Notes: generated by a model not told the origin, from the sequence alone. 64,000 nucleotides of DNA from Pseudodesulfovibrio sp. JC047 (GCF_010468615.1 NZ_WUEH01000005.1:124001-188000); one strand, 5' to 3'. Shown: positions 1-10,100, counted from the stretch's first letter. Program-made: numbers and translations.

Positions 1-1
1 G

Positions 2-724
2 AATTTCACTGATCTGCAAAAACAAATTTTGAAAACCCATTATGAGGTGTTTGCCCAGAAAGCAACGGCACCGCAATTGGCGGCACATCTTGGGATAGAT
101 TATCGCACAATCAACAGATCGTACGGTACCTTTGCAAAACGGATTAATTCGAGAGTCAAGCCTGACTCTGATAAATGTGAATGGCATTTGGATGGAATTG
201 TAACCGCCAAAAAGAATGAGGACAAGCATTGGGTTCTCAGTCTTCGGCCTCTCTTTGCGGAAGCTCTTGAGTTGGTAGGACTTGTTGAGGTTGATAAAAC
301 TGTTGAGATTGTCGCTGAAATCAAGTCTGATTTAGTTAATAAAACAACAGTGGAAGCCATTGTAAACGCACGAATCGGACAAGGTCGTTTTCGACATGCC
401 CTCATTGAGTTTTGGAGAGGATGTTGCGCTGTTACTGGCGTGGAAGATGCAAGACTGTTGAGAGCTTCCCACATCAAGCCGTGGGCTGTAAGCAGCAATA
501 CAGAGCGGCTTGATCCTGCGAATGGTTTGCTCTTGAGTCCATCACTGGATGCAGCTTTTGATGCAGGGCTGATCTCTTTCTCTGACAGCGGGAAAATTCT
601 TATAAGCGATGCTGCTGAAGATTTGCACAAACTTGGAATCAGCAGTCAGATGAAGATCAACGGCCTGACAAAGGCTCACAAAAACTACCTTCAATATCAC
701 CAAAAAAAAGTATTCAAAGGATAA
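2..724 (+). CDS. HNH endonuclease, 5'-partial (C-terminal part)
   Basis: The frame is open to the left edge of the window, so the gene starts upstream; the TTG at 29 is only the first internal start-like codon. About 240 residues are visible. The C-terminal half reads as an HNH_2-type nuclease domain: CCAVTG, then ASHIKPW with the metal/base histidine, LDPANGLLL with the central asparagine and LDAAFDAGLI with the last motif. This arrangement is known from restriction-like and mobile-element HNH proteins that cut DNA. The N-terminal part is helical and contains a segment (AAHLGIDYRTINR) that could be a small helix-turn-helix. The next feature downstream is a dead hsdM copy, so this may be what is left of a restriction or defence locus. 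The catalytic motifs look intact, so activity is possible; the DNA target is unknown. Confidence 0.75.
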   Translation, partial: NFTDLQKQILKTHYEVFAQKATAPQLAAHLGIDYRTINRSYGTFAKRINSRVKPDSDKCEWHLDGIVTAKKNEDKHWVLSLRPLFAEALELVGLVEVDKTVEIVAEIKSDLVNKTTVEAIVNARIGQGRFRHALIEFWRGCCAVTGVEDARLLRASHIKPWAVSSNTERLDPANGLLLSPSLDAAFDAGLISFSDSGKILISDAAEDLHKLGISSQMKINGLTKAHKNYLQYHQKKVFKG

Positions 725-733
725 AAGTTTTTA

Positions 734-1089
734 ATGACCACCACGCACGATATCGTTTAAAAACTCTGGAAACTTTGCAAAATCCTTTGAGGTGACGGCG
801 TTTCCTATCACTTGTACGTCAATGAACGTACCTACCTCTTCTTTTTCAAGATGGCGGAAGAGACCGGCAAAGAGTCTCAGCTCCCGGAAGAGTATTGGTG
901 GAACAAGCTGGTTAGCGACATTGATGACCTGGACTGGTACAGCGCACGGGAAGAAGGGCTTGGCGACCTCTATGAAGGGTTGCTTGAGAAGCACGCCACC
1001 GAGTTGAAGAAAGGGGCGGAACAGTACTTTACATCTCGTCGGCTGAGTGAGTGTATGGTGGACTTGATTCAGCCCTCTGCCACTGGAAC
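734..1089 (+). pseudogene. hsdM: hsdM (type I DNA methyltransferase) pseudogene, N-terminal remnant
   Basis: An ATG at 734 opens a frame that reads like the start of type I restriction-modification methyltransferases: MTTTHDIV, then a TAA at 758-760, KLWKLCKIL, then a TGA at 788-790, then GDGVSYHLYVNERTYL and FFFKMAEETGKE, and further on KKGAEQYFTSRRL, which matches the family motif preceding the catalytic domain. Both stops stand where the family has glutamine and arginine, and both are one C-to-T change from CAA and CGA. After about position 1089 the similarity stops and the SAM-binding and NPPY catalytic parts are absent, as are hsdS and hsdR. The gene is therefore dead by two nonsense changes and a 3' deletion. 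An intact-looking 113-codon frame inside it (from 812) is only a fragment. Confidence 0.8.
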
Positions 1090-1115
1090 AGGCGGTTTGA
1101 GGAAGCAGACGAACA

Positions 1116-1144
1116 AAGGCCCCCAGCGGTATGCCGGAGGCCTT
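1116..1144 (-). terminator. Terminator of the aap operon
   Basis: On the minus strand a GC-rich hairpin (AAGGCCTCCGGC / GCTGGGGGCCTT, five-base loop) lies 10 bases after the stop of the ABC ATPase gene and runs into a T-rich stretch. It fits a Rho-independent terminator. Confidence 0.7.
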
Positions 1145-1153
1145 GCATTGTAA

Positions 1154-1900
1154 TCAGTGTTGTAGAATTTGGCTCAGGAAGAGCTTTGTTCGGTCGTATT
1201 GGGGGTTGGTGAAGAATTCTTCAGGGGAGTTCTCTTCGACTATTTCGCCGGAGTCCATGAAGATGACGCGATCGGCCACGGTGCGGGCAAAGCCCATTTC
1301 GTGGGTGACGCAGACCATGGTCATTTTTTCTTCCGCAAGTTCGATCATGACATCCAACACCTCTTTGATCATTTCTGGATCAAGGGCGGATGTCGGTTCA
1401 TCAAAGAGCAGGCTTTTGGGATTCATGCACAGTGCGCGGGCAATGGCGACACGTTGTTGCTGGCCGCCGGACAATTGGCCCGGGTATTTCTGAGCCTGTT
1501 CGGCGATGCGGACACGACCGAGATAGTGCATGGCGATTTCTTCCGCTTCCTTTTTGGGCATTTTACGGACCCAGACCGGGGCGAGAATCAGGTTTTCCAG
1601 CACGGTCATGTGTGGGAACAGGTTGAAATTCTGGAAGACCATACCGACTTCCGTGCGAATCTTTTCGATTCCTTTGAGGTTGCCGGTCAGTTCCGTGCCT
1701 TCGACAGTGATTGAGCCTTCCTGATGGTGTTCAAGCTGGTTCATGCATCGAATGAGTGTCGATTTGCCGGAGCCGGACGGTCCACAGATGACAATTCGTT
1801 CACCATGATGGACCTGAAGATCGATATTTTTGAGAACGTGAAAGTCGTCATACCACTTGTTCAGTCCCTTGACGTCAATCACCACTTTTTGAGATTCCAT
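1154..1900 (-). CDS. aapP: Amino-acid ABC transporter, ATPase subunit (AapP/GlnQ type)
   Basis: This is the 248-residue ATP-hydrolysing subunit of a polar amino-acid importer. Walker A is GPSGSGKST at about residues 40-48, the signature LSGGQQQR is near 145 and Walker [14 protein letters not shown] is near 165, followed by the H-loop CVTHEMGF. Length and sequence are typical for the GlnQ/HisP/AapP family. It is the last gene of the minus-strand operon SBP-permease-permease-ATPase, 12 bases after the second permease, and is followed by a terminator. It would energise the AapQ-AapM pore from the cytoplasmic side. The aap assignment rests on the two enlarged permeases next to it; the ATPase alone could not be told from GlnQ. 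Confidence 0.92.
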   Translation of the reverse strand: MESQKVVIDVKGLNKWYDDFHVLKNIDLQVHHGERIVICGPSGSGKSTLIRCMNQLEHHQEGSITVEGTELTGNLKGIEKIRTEVGMVFQNFNLFPHMTVLENLILAPVWVRKMPKKEAEEIAMHYLGRVRIAEQAQKYPGQLSGGQQQRVAIARALCMNPKSLLFDEPTSALDPEMIKEVLDVMIELAEEKMTMVCVTHEMGFARTVADRVIFMDSGEIVEENSPEEFFTNPQYDRTKLFLSQILQH

Positions 1901-1912
1901 AATTCAGCCTTA

Positions 1913-3016
1913 TCAGTTGTTTTTTTTGGGGCCGCGTTTTTCGAGAGAACGACCATAGCGGCTCATGCCAAAACAGATGCACCAGTACACGATCGCGCAG
2001 AAGGCGTACCCTTCGGCATCGTGACCAAGCCAGATTTGATCCTGGGAGGCGGCTTTTGCCATACCCAAAAAGTCGAGTAGTCCGACAATGATGACCAGTG
2101 ACGTATCCTTGAACAGGGCGATGCACCGTCCAATCAGGGCCGGAAGGACATGCCGTAGAGCCTGAGGGAGAACAATGAAGAGGGTCACCATCCATGAACT
2201 GAGTCCCAAGGCTTTGGCCGCGTCGGTTTGTCCTGTGGAGACGGCTTGCAGGCCACCTCGGACCACTTCCGCGATATATGCGGACGAGAACAGAATTATG
2301 CCAATCTGGACCCGGAGCAGGTTGTTGATCTGCAAATCTTCGGGCAAAAACAGCGGCATCATGACAGAGGCCATGAACAGGATGGTGATGAGCGGGACAC
2401 CCCTGATGAGTTCAATAAATCCGATACAGGGAGTACTGATACCAACCATTTTTGATTGTCTGCCGAGAGCCAGCAGAATGCCGAACGGGATGGATAGCAG
2501 GATACCAACCGCTGCCAGTCCGAGACTGAGCATCAGCCCGCCCCACATGGATTGATCCACTTCCTTGAGACCTGCGCCGCCACCGATAAACCAGAGAATG
2601 ACGATAAGCAGCAGTGGCCACGCCGCGAAAAGATGTCGTTTTTTGCAGCATCCCGAGACCGTTGCTGCAATGACACCCGCGAAGAGCAGGGCAGAAGCAA
2701 TAGGCCGCCAAAGCAGTTCAGGGGGATAGGTTCCCACGAGCAGAATGCGATATTTGGCACCGATGAAGGCCCAGCACGCACCACTGTCATTGGTACACAT
2801 TGCAGGATCGCCGGACCAGACCGCGTCAATCAGAGCCCAGGAAAGAAGCGGGGGAATACATTTGGCAAGCAGTGCCAGGCAGCAGATGGTTAAAATGGAA
2901 TTTGTCCAACTGGAAAACAGGTTTTTGCGAAGCCAATGGATAACGCCGGTTGCCGCGATCGGTGCAGGGGCAGGCGGTGTGGGAGTAAAAAGCTGTGTTT
3001 TGTGTTCGAGGTTCAT
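1913..3016 (-). CDS. aapM: General L-amino-acid ABC transporter permease (AapM type)
   Basis: A membrane subunit of about 367 residues, larger than the usual 220-residue polar amino-acid permease. Extra membrane segments precede a BPD_transp_1 domain whose EAA loop (AAKALGLSSWMVTLFIVLPQAL) contacts the ATPase; this N-terminal enlargement is characteristic of AapM. The start is taken at ATG 3016, because its ATGA overlaps the stop of the preceding gene (translational coupling); an upstream in-frame start at 3100 would put 28 residues inside the neighbour. It would form the inner-membrane channel together with AapQ. Substrate breadth cannot be seen from sequence, but Aap systems take many L-amino acids. 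Confidence 0.88.
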   Translation of the reverse strand: MNLEHKTQLFTPTPPAPAPIAATGVIHWLRKNLFSSWTNSILTICCLALLAKCIPPLLSWALIDAVWSGDPAMCTNDSGACWAFIGAKYRILLVGTYPPELLWRPIASALLFAGVIAATVSGCCKKRHLFAAWPLLLIVILWFIGGGAGLKEVDQSMWGGLMLSLGLAAVGILLSIPFGILLALGRQSKMVGISTPCIGFIELIRGVPLITILFMASVMMPLFLPEDLQINNLLRVQIGIILFSSAYIAEVVRGGLQAVSTGQTDAAKALGLSSWMVTLFIVLPQALRHVLPALIGRCIALFKDTSLVIIVGLLDFLGMAKAASQDQIWLGHDAEGYAFCAIVYWCICFGMSRYGRSLEKRGPKKNN

Positions 3017-4167
3017 CGTTCCACCATTTGTACCTTGGAGTTGAACCAGTTCATGCCGAGAGATATGAGCAGGTTGATGGACAGATAGACCGCCATCCAC
3101 AGCCCGATGACTTCGATCGCCTGATCGTTCTGACCGATGATGGTTCCGCCGACGGACACCATGTCCGGATAGCCAATGGCTACAGCCAGTGAACTGTTTT
3201 TCACGAGACTGGCGTAGTCGTTGGTTGTGGCTGGGATGCAGACCCGGAGCGTTTGCGGGAGGATGACCTTGCGCATAATCAGGCTGGGTTTGAGTCCCAG
3301 TGCCTTGGCCGCGTCGAGTTGTCCCTTATTGACTGATTGAATACCGCTTCGGACGTTTTCGCCGATAAATGCGGCGGTGTAGAGAACAAGTCCGAAAAGC
3401 AGGGCGGAGAATTCCGGTCTGAGGACCATGCCGCCCTTGAAGTTGAATCCTTTGAGAACCGGGATATCAAATGTGACGGGCTGTCCAGCGAGAAAATATG
3501 TCAATCCGGGAAGTCCGATGCAGAGAGCGAGTGTCATCCATCCGGATGGAAGTCCTTTTCCCGTTGTGTCCCGTCGTTGTTTGGAAGAGCGGAAAATGCC
3601 GATGGAAACGATGATGGCAATGGCGAGGGCGATAAAGACCCAGGTCATGCCATCTTGACATTCCGGGCGAGGGAGAAAGATTCCTCGATTGTTGATAAAG
3701 ATATCCTCAAAAGGAACCAGGCTTTTCCGAGGGTGTGGAAGGGAGACGATGACCACGGAATAGCAGAAAAAGAGGGTCAGCAATAAAGGGATATTGCGCA
3801 GTGTTTCCACATAGACGGCTCCGATTTTGGCCACGAGCCAATTGCTGGAAACGCGGGCGCATCCCACAATAATGCCGAGTATGGTCGATAGGACAATGGC
3901 GATGATTGAAACGAAAATCGTGTTCAATGCCCCCATGAGAAAGGCATATCCATAGGTGTCGGCAGGCTCATAGGGCAGGAGAGTGTCGTTAATGGGCAGT
4001 CCGCCTTCTACAGACATGAAGCCGAATCCGGACGCAATATTGCGTGCTTCGAGATTGGCTTGCGTGTTGTAGAAGAGCTGCAACGCCATATAGATGACCA
4101 CGCCGATCACGAGCGTTTGCATCAGGATGACAGGAAGCTGATTTTTGAAGTCGGAAGTCGGTGACAT
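3013..4167 (-). CDS. aapQ: General L-amino-acid ABC transporter permease (AapQ type)
   Basis: A 384-residue inner-membrane permease. It has an N-terminal membrane segment, a periplasmic stretch with the YNTQANLEARNIASGFGF pattern seen in AapQ/BztB proteins, then a split permease domain (YVETLRNIPLLLTLFF early; DAAKALGLKPSLIMRKVILPQTLR as the EAA loop). Its length and the large loop between these parts are family features. It starts 94 bases after the binding-protein gene and overlaps aapM by 4 bases. The gap before it contains a strong hairpin, which probably lowers expression of the membrane genes relative to the binding protein. Confidence 0.9.
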   Translation of the reverse strand: MSPTSDFKNQLPVILMQTLVIGVVIYMALQLFYNTQANLEARNIASGFGFMSVEGGLPINDTLLPYEPADTYGYAFLMGALNTIFVSIIAIVLSTILGIIVGCARVSSNWLVAKIGAVYVETLRNIPLLLTLFFCYSVVIVSLPHPRKSLVPFEDIFINNRGIFLPRPECQDGMTWVFIALAIAIIVSIGIFRSSKQRRDTTGKGLPSGWMTLALCIGLPGLTYFLAGQPVTFDIPVLKGFNFKGGMVLRPEFSALLFGLVLYTAAFIGENVRSGIQSVNKGQLDAAKALGLKPSLIMRKVILPQTLRVCIPATTNDYASLVKNSSLAVAIGYPDMVSVGGTIIGQNDQAIEVIGLWMAVYLSINLLISLGMNWFNSKVQMVER

Positions 4168-4200
4168 TACACACTACTGGAGTTTGATGTGAACAATGGA

Positions 4201-4236
4201 ACCGCACTGGACGAGAATTTCCCGTCCAGTGCGGTT
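4201..4236 (-). promoter_or_regulatory. Intercistronic hairpin between aapJ and aapQ
   Basis: A near-perfect inverted repeat (ACCGCACTGGACG / CGTCCAGTGCGGT) sits in the 94-base gap after the binding-protein gene, with no T-run after it. Hairpins at this place in ABC operons usually stabilise the binding-protein mRNA or attenuate read-through, which is the role inferred here. Confidence 0.6.
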
Positions 4237-4261
4237 ATTGCTTGAATGATACGATTGTCGA

Positions 4262-5278
4262 TTACCGAATGGGCATAGCGTAGAGCAGACCGCCGCGAGT
4301 CCAAAGGTCGTTGTGACCACGGGGAATATTCATTGCGGTTTCGGGACCGAAGTGCCGATCATAGATTTCGCCATAGTTACCAACAGCCTGAATGGCGCGA
4401 ACCAACCAGTCCTTGTCCAGATTGACGAAAGAACCGATATCGCCTGTTGCGCCGAGCATCCGCTTGACAACCGGGTCGTTGGAGGTCTTTTTCATTTCCA
4501 GAACATTGGCTTGAGTAATACCTTTTTCTTCTGCTTCGATAAGACCGTACAGGACCCAGGTTACCAGGTCTTTCCACTGGTTGTCGCCGTGGCGGACATA
4601 GGGAGCCAAAGGCTCTTTTGAAAAGGTCTCAGCGAGAATGATGTGTGCGTCGGGATTCGGTGCACTGGTCCGCAGGGAAGCCAGCTGGCTGACATCTGTA
4701 GTGAATGCGTCTGTCCGACCGGCAATATAGGCGTTGAATGCTTCCTTTTTGCTGTCAAAGACGACGGTTTCCAGAGTGATGTTGTTCTGACGGGCAAAAT
4801 CGGCCACATTCAGTTCACTGGTGGTGCCGGAAACAACGGCAACGGATGCTCCGTCAAGTTCTGACCCTTTGGTGACACCCAATTCTTTTTTGACCATGAA
4901 GCCTTGACCATCGTAGAAAACCACGACCGTGAAGTCCACGCCCTGTTTGCCGTCGCGTTTCATGGTCCAGGTGGTGGTCCTGGAAACAAGATCAACCTGG
5001 CCGGAAGACACGGCAACAATTTTTTGTTTGGATGCCAGGGGAACAAATTTGATGGCGTCCTGATCTTTCAGAACGGCAGCGGCGACAGCTCGACCCATAT
5101 CGACGTCGAAGCCGGTCCAACGTCCATTGGAATCCGGAGCGGAAAATCCGGCAACACCTTCACTGACACCCAAAGTCAGGATGCCGTTTTCCTGAATGCG
5201 TTCCAGGCTGCCAGCCATGGCTGTGGATGCCAGAGCGACCAGCAGGGCCGTCAACAACAGTTTACCCAAAAGTTTCAT
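4262..5278 (-). CDS. aapJ: General L-amino-acid ABC transporter, periplasmic binding protein (AapJ type)
   Basis: About 338 residues with a Sec signal peptide (MKLLGKLLLTALLVALASTAMA, cleaved near AMA-G). The mature part follows the SBP_bac_3 fold: LTLGVSEGVAGFSAPDSNG, then WTGFDVDMGRAVAAAV, and the tail with NYGEIYDRHFG. The length of about 340 residues, against 250 for GlnH or HisJ, is that of AapJ/BztA. The start is set at ATG 5278 because a GGAGAG ribosome-binding site stands just upstream; a longer in-frame reading begins 15 bases earlier. It would capture amino acids in the periplasm and deliver them to AapQM. It is the first gene of the operon; the 150 bases upstream contain its promoter, which I cannot place with certainty. 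Confidence 0.9.
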   Translation of the reverse strand: MKLLGKLLLTALLVALASTAMAGSLERIQENGILTLGVSEGVAGFSAPDSNGRWTGFDVDMGRAVAAAVLKDQDAIKFVPLASKQKIVAVSSGQVDLVSRTTTWTMKRDGKQGVDFTVVVFYDGQGFMVKKELGVTKGSELDGASVAVVSGTTSELNVADFARQNNITLETVVFDSKKEAFNAYIAGRTDAFTTDVSQLASLRTSAPNPDAHIILAETFSKEPLAPYVRHGDNQWKDLVTWVLYGLIEAEEKGITQANVLEMKKTSNDPVVKRMLGATGDIGSFVNLDKDWLVRAIQAVGNYGEIYDRHFGPETAMNIPRGHNDLWTRGGLLYAMPIR

Positions 5279-5445
5279 GCTCTCTCCTTTCAAAATGATG
5301 ATGTGATTGATAGATGATTTTGAATATTTGCGGAAATGAATGGTATGGATGTGTTACAAATAGGTGGTATCGGTGTCAACGGGAGGAAGGCAAAATATTG
5401 CCCGCACAGACAAAAAAGACTGGCGGGCACTCTTGTTGAAACAGA

Positions 5446-6156
5446 TTAATTTTGCAGCAGGTAATCCACCGTGGTGACAACGCGAATACGTTTTATTTCC
5501 GGTGTATATCGATCCCGATCCTGAACGCTGAAATATCCTTGTGTGGCGCGACGAATGGTCCCGACGCTGGACCCGGAATCTTCAGCAAACTGTTTGGCCG
5601 CTTTTCTGGCGTCACGAGTGGCCTCGGCGATCATGTCCGGTTTGATGGAATTCAGCCCTGTATAAGTGAACGTCGGACGAAATTCATAATTTTGAATGAG
5701 TAGAACCCCGCGTGAAATTAATGCTCCGGCAGCGGCCATGCCTTTTTTAACCTTGACAATGTCGTTTGAACGGACAGTCAGAACCGCTTCGGCTCGGTAC
5801 CGTTCGGCTGGCTGACGATTGCCCATGATGGACTGATTGTCTTGGATACGTGGGGCGGCGGTCATGACTTCGGCATCTCCCAGCCCCTGTTCTTTGAGGA
5901 AAAGCATGATCGCGGCCTGGGAACGGGCCAATTCGGCATCGAGTGCAGTGAGTGTATTTGCCCCGGCACTATAACTGATGGGCCACATGGCGAGATCGGC
6001 GGCAACTTCGCGTTCAGCAAGGCCTTTGACAGTGACGTATCGGTCCATGGCCTTGAATTCGACCAGGGCGTTGCCGAGTATCCAGCACCCGCCAACAAGA
6101 CCGAGCGCCAGGACGATTCCGGCCAGGATTGTTTGAATTGAATGTTTTTGATCCAT
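5446..6156 (-). CDS. SIMPL domain (DUF541) protein, membrane-anchored
   Basis: A 236-residue protein with one N-terminal membrane segment (TILAGIVLALGLVGGCWILG) that would leave the rest in the periplasm. The remainder has the SIMPL/DUF541 pattern: YVTVKGLAEREVAADLAMWPI near the start of the domain, alternating strands and helices, and a C-terminal EIKRIRVVTTVDYLL. Family members are periplasmic or outer-membrane-associated and sometimes linked to oxidative stress, but no reaction is established. It lies 26 bases after the membrane-protein gene upstream on the same strand and may be cotranscribed with it. Confidence 0.8.
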   Translation of the reverse strand: MDQKHSIQTILAGIVLALGLVGGCWILGNALVEFKAMDRYVTVKGLAEREVAADLAMWPISYSAGANTLTALDAELARSQAAIMLFLKEQGLGDAEVMTAAPRIQDNQSIMGNRQPAERYRAEAVLTVRSNDIVKVKKGMAAAGALISRGVLLIQNYEFRPTFTYTGLNSIKPDMIAEATRDARKAAKQFAEDSGSSVGTIRRATQGYFSVQDRDRYTPEIKRIRVVTTVDYLLQN

Positions 6157-6182
6157 GGAATACCTCTGCTCTTAGTGATTGC

Positions 6183-7076
6183 TTATTTTGATTTTCGAAT
6201 GCGAACATACCGTGACGAGCTGGAATAAAAGGTATTGTAGACAAGCGTCAGTATGCAGGCAAAGAGTGCGGAACCAATGCCGATCAACACATTATAATAG
6301 GGAGGGGCGGTCAATGCAAGGCGTATCAGGAGGGTGGCCAGAGCAAAACCCGAGTTGCGAAAGACTGCTCGAAATTCCGGGAGAAAACGTTGTGCAATGA
6401 GAACCAGCATGATGTCACTGAAAATCAAAACGGTATAAAAGCTTTGGAAAAAATGGAAAGTCGGCTCGTGGTGAATGAACAGCAGGCCATTTTTGATGCC
6501 CATTCCAATGAAAATGGCCAGCATGAATAGCGCGACAATTTTTTTTGAGGCAACGAATTTGAAGAGTCTTTCTCCGCCCTTCAGTGTTTCATCCAAATGA
6601 CGGCGAAGCAGGGTGTAGACTCCGAGGAGGGCGAATATGGCAATGGCGCCACCGCCGTCGGCAAGCAGAATCCACAGTTCCTTTTCATGGCCGGTGATGG
6701 TGATTGGTTCGGGGAAATCAGCCAGTGCCTTGAAAGCACTTCGTAGCAGAATGAGGGCCAATATTTCAAATTGTTTGCCAACGGCTTTTGAAATGGAGCA
6801 TGGCAACGTGAAAATTAGGCCGATCACTTCCAGAATGAGTACCAGCGTGAATGCCAGACTGATGGCCATGTAGTGACTTGTCGGGATCAGTGTGGCGAGA
6901 TGTCCGGTGAGGAGCCCCTGTCGCTTCAGTTCAATGGTGCCTAGCCCGAGGATGAAGACCACCACGAGGATACCGGCAACCGCCCGTTGGGTGCTGTCTT
7001 TTTCCCAGAAATAGTGGATTGGGTCAAAAAGGTATGTCGCCCAGGAATAGATGGTGTTCATGGGATTGTTCATCAT
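6183..7076 (-). CDS. Integral membrane protein of unknown function
   Basis: About 297 residues with roughly seven hydrophobic segments (for example AVAGILVVVFILGLGTI, MAISLAFTLVLILEVIGLIF, ALFMLAIFIGMGIKNGLLF) and a basic C-terminus (RYVRIRKSK). No family motif is recognised. The start could be the first or second methionine (7076 or 7073). It lies downstream of the SNF2 helicase gene, separated by a hairpin, and 26 bases before the SIMPL gene, with which it may form a unit. It could be a small transporter or a sensor membrane module; nothing in the sequence decides this. Confidence 0.7.
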   Translation of the reverse strand: MMNNPMNTIYSWATYLFDPIHYFWEKDSTQRAVAGILVVVFILGLGTIELKRQGLLTGHLATLIPTSHYMAISLAFTLVLILEVIGLIFTLPCSISKAVGKQFEILALILLRSAFKALADFPEPITITGHEKELWILLADGGGAIAIFALLGVYTLLRRHLDETLKGGERLFKFVASKKIVALFMLAIFIGMGIKNGLLFIHHEPTFHFFQSFYTVLIFSDIMLVLIAQRFLPEFRAVFRNSGFALATLLIRLALTAPPYYNVLIGIGSALFACILTLVYNTFYSSSSRYVRIRKSK

Positions 7077-7120
7077 GGTTCCCGTCTGCGATGGCAGCTT
7101 TGCTCGTCGGTTTGAGACCG

Positions 7121-7154
7121 TCTCACGGAAAAGCCGTCCGACTTTTCCGTGAGA
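7121..7154 (-). terminator. Hairpin after the SNF2 helicase gene
   Basis: A perfect 13-bp inverted repeat (TCTCACGGAAAAG / CTTTTCCGTGAGA, eight-base loop) stands 7 bases after the helicase stop. It lacks a clear T-run, so it is either a weak terminator or an mRNA-stabilising hairpin. Confidence 0.5.
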
Positions 7155-7160
7155 GGATCG

Positions 7161-10100
7161 TTATATTTCAAATAACATTTCCAAGTCGTCGCGAGTTAGA
7201 CTCTTGAGCGCGGATTGTCCTGGAATGATTGCTTCGGCCACACCCTTTTTCTGTTCTTGTAATTTAAGAATGCGTTCTTCCACAGTATTTTGACAAATCA
7301 TCTTGTAGGCAAAGACCTGTCGTTTCTGTCCGATACGGTGGGTACGGTCTGTCGCCTGATTTTCCACGGCCGGGTTCCACCACGGGTCATAGTGAATGAC
7401 GTAGTCTGCACTGGTCAGGTTCAGGCCCGTGCCGCCTGCCTTGAGAGAAATGAGGAAGATGGGAATATCCGGGTTGTCATTGAATCGATCCACCTGATCG
7501 AAACGGTCTTTGGACGAGCCGTCAAGATAGGAGAACGGAATTTCCCGAATTTGCAACCAGTTGCGGATGACATGGAGCATTTGTACGAACTGGGAGAAAA
7601 CGAGCACTTTGTGACCGCCTTCAATGATATCCACGACCAGATCCTTGAAGGCATCGAATTTACCAGAGGGCAGGTTGGTGGACACACCCGGAATGTCGAG
7701 TTTGAGCAGACGGGGATGGCAACAGATTTGACGGAGCTTGAGCAGGGCGTCGAGAATGGACATCTGGCTTTTGGCCATGCCTTTTTCTTCGACATCCTGA
7801 AGGACCTGGTTTTTGAGTTTTGTCGCCAGCGCGTTGTACAGTTCACGCTGTTCATCCACCAATTCGCAGTAATGCGTTGTTTCGATCTTGGGTGGCAGAT
7901 CCTTGGCAACTTCAGCCTTGGTGCGCCGCAGGATAAACGGTTTGACGCGGGTCCGCAGGTAGTCCAGCGTTTCCTCGTCTCCGTCCTTGATCGGTTTGAC
8001 AATACCGCGCTGGAAGGAGTGTTGTGACCCCAAAAATCCGGGCATGAGAAATTCAAACAGAGACCATAATTCGAACAGGTTGTTTTCAATAGGCGTACCA
8101 GACAGACAGACACGCAGCCCTGCGTCGAGTTTGCGGACTGAACGAGCTGTGATCGTATTGGGATTCTTGATATTTTGTGCTTCATCAAGAATGACCGAGA
8201 CATATTCGTATTTGAGCAGTTCGTCCAAATCACGGCGGAGCAGTGCATAGGTGGTAATGACGAGCTGTGAATCCTTGATGTGCTGGAATAACCCTTCGCG
8301 TTTGGCTCCATAAATCGTCAATCGTTTGAGATCCGGGACAAATTTTTGGGCTTCACGTTCCCAGTTGGGAAGAACGGATGTCGGCACGACAATCAGGTTC
8401 GGTCCTTTGATACCCCGATCTGTCAACGATTGCAGGTATGACAGGGTCTGGATTGTTTTTCCAAGGCCCATTTCATCTGCCAGAATACCGCCGAAACCGT
8501 ATTCACGAAGGAAGTTCATGTAACTGAGACCCTGAACCTGGTACGGGCGGAGTGTCGCCTGTAAATCCTTGGGTTGGTCGATCATTTTAATTTCATCGAA
8601 ATTATTGATCTTTTCTTTTAATTTGACAAAAAATTCGTCGGTTTGAGCCTGTGGCAGATCTTCCAGGATTTTTTCAAGCACAGGAGCTTCAAACTGGTTG
8701 AACTGCTGCTTGGGTGCTTTTTCCGGATCAAAACCAAGAGCCTTGAGCTTGTGGCCCAATTTATTCAACCATGATTCTGGCAAACTGGTGTACGAACCGT
8801 CCTTGAGTTGAACGTAGCGTTTCCCTTTGGTCCACGCTTCCCAAATGATATCAATGGGGACTTTTTGGTCGTCGTATTCCACGGACAGTTCGAGATTGAA
8901 CCATTTTTCATCTTCATCGGTCTCGACTTCGGCCACAACCTGCGGTTGCGTGGTGCGGACTTTGTACCGGGTCAGGTTCTGTTCTCCATAGACTCGGTAG
9001 GCTTCAACGAGTTGCGGGTAATGGTCGAGCAGAAACGTGATGGCTTCTTCCTGTTCCATGAACCAGGTCTGATTGTTTCTTGCCTGGAAGTTCATGGCCT
9101 GTAATTCAGCGAACAAGCGGGCTTCTTCGTCCTGCGCACGGCGAATGAGATAGGATTTTCCGCCTTCGTGATAGCTGCCTGTCTGGAGGTCCGGGTTGGG
9201 GCCGGCCATGACGTGTTCCCCGTGTTCGTTTTCGTAGATATTCTGAATCTTGAGAACGAGCAGGCTTCCTTCTTCGTCGAGATACAACTTGGGGTTGTAA
9301 TCGGCATCCTGAAAGATCGGGCCGACGCGTTCGAGGAAGTCTTCCTGACCATACAAGTCGGATACAGGAATTTGTGTCCAGACCCGGTCCAGAAATTCTG
9401 AAACGTCGGCGTGGGGAACAATGGGTTTTTTTTCGACCATGGATTGAACCAGTTTTGGATCAAGCCCGGTCTGTACTGGATAGAATGAATTCTTGTAATA
9501 GACCCATAGCGGCAGTCTGCCGTAAAAAAAGATTTCTTCTTCGTCGGTGATCGGGAAGGGCATGGTGTCTTCCCGAGCCAGCAGAATGTCGAAGTCCAAA
9601 CCGTTTTCACTCAAGGCTGGTGACAGTTTGAGCTGCATGGTCTTGGATTCGATGGAAATGGGTTTGTCGGTTTCACGCAGGTACAAATAGTACTCGCCTT
9701 TGACCGCGCGGAAGAACCAGGAGTGCAGCCCAGCCGGTATTTCGACTTTATGTCCCCAATAATCCAGATAATGACCGATTTGTTCGATGACGCCGGGCAG
9801 AGCTGGAGAGGTCTCACACCAATCCGGATTCTCGACGATTTGCGTCAATGTCACTTCGTTTTGGACTTGGGAAATACCTGATTTGTTTTGTCGAGCACGG
9901 AAAAAAGCCACTTGAAGGCGACCTGGCTCTGGGTAGATCCTATAGATGATATAATGCCGGCCAGCTTCAGGTTCCAGTTCTGTCGCGAAAAATGGGCGGA
10001 AAGTTTGACGCCAATCCGTTCGGGGAATGGGCATTTCATCCGTTGAATCCGCATTGAGCGATTTCTTGAGCTTAATTGCTGTGGCTGCGACATGACGGCA

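Noticed and set aside
812-1153. A 113-codon plus-strand frame with an N-terminus reading FFFKMAEETG
   Set aside because: It is the middle of the dead hsdM copy; the true start is ATG 734, and the last 20 codons run into unrelated sequence and the terminator of the next operon.
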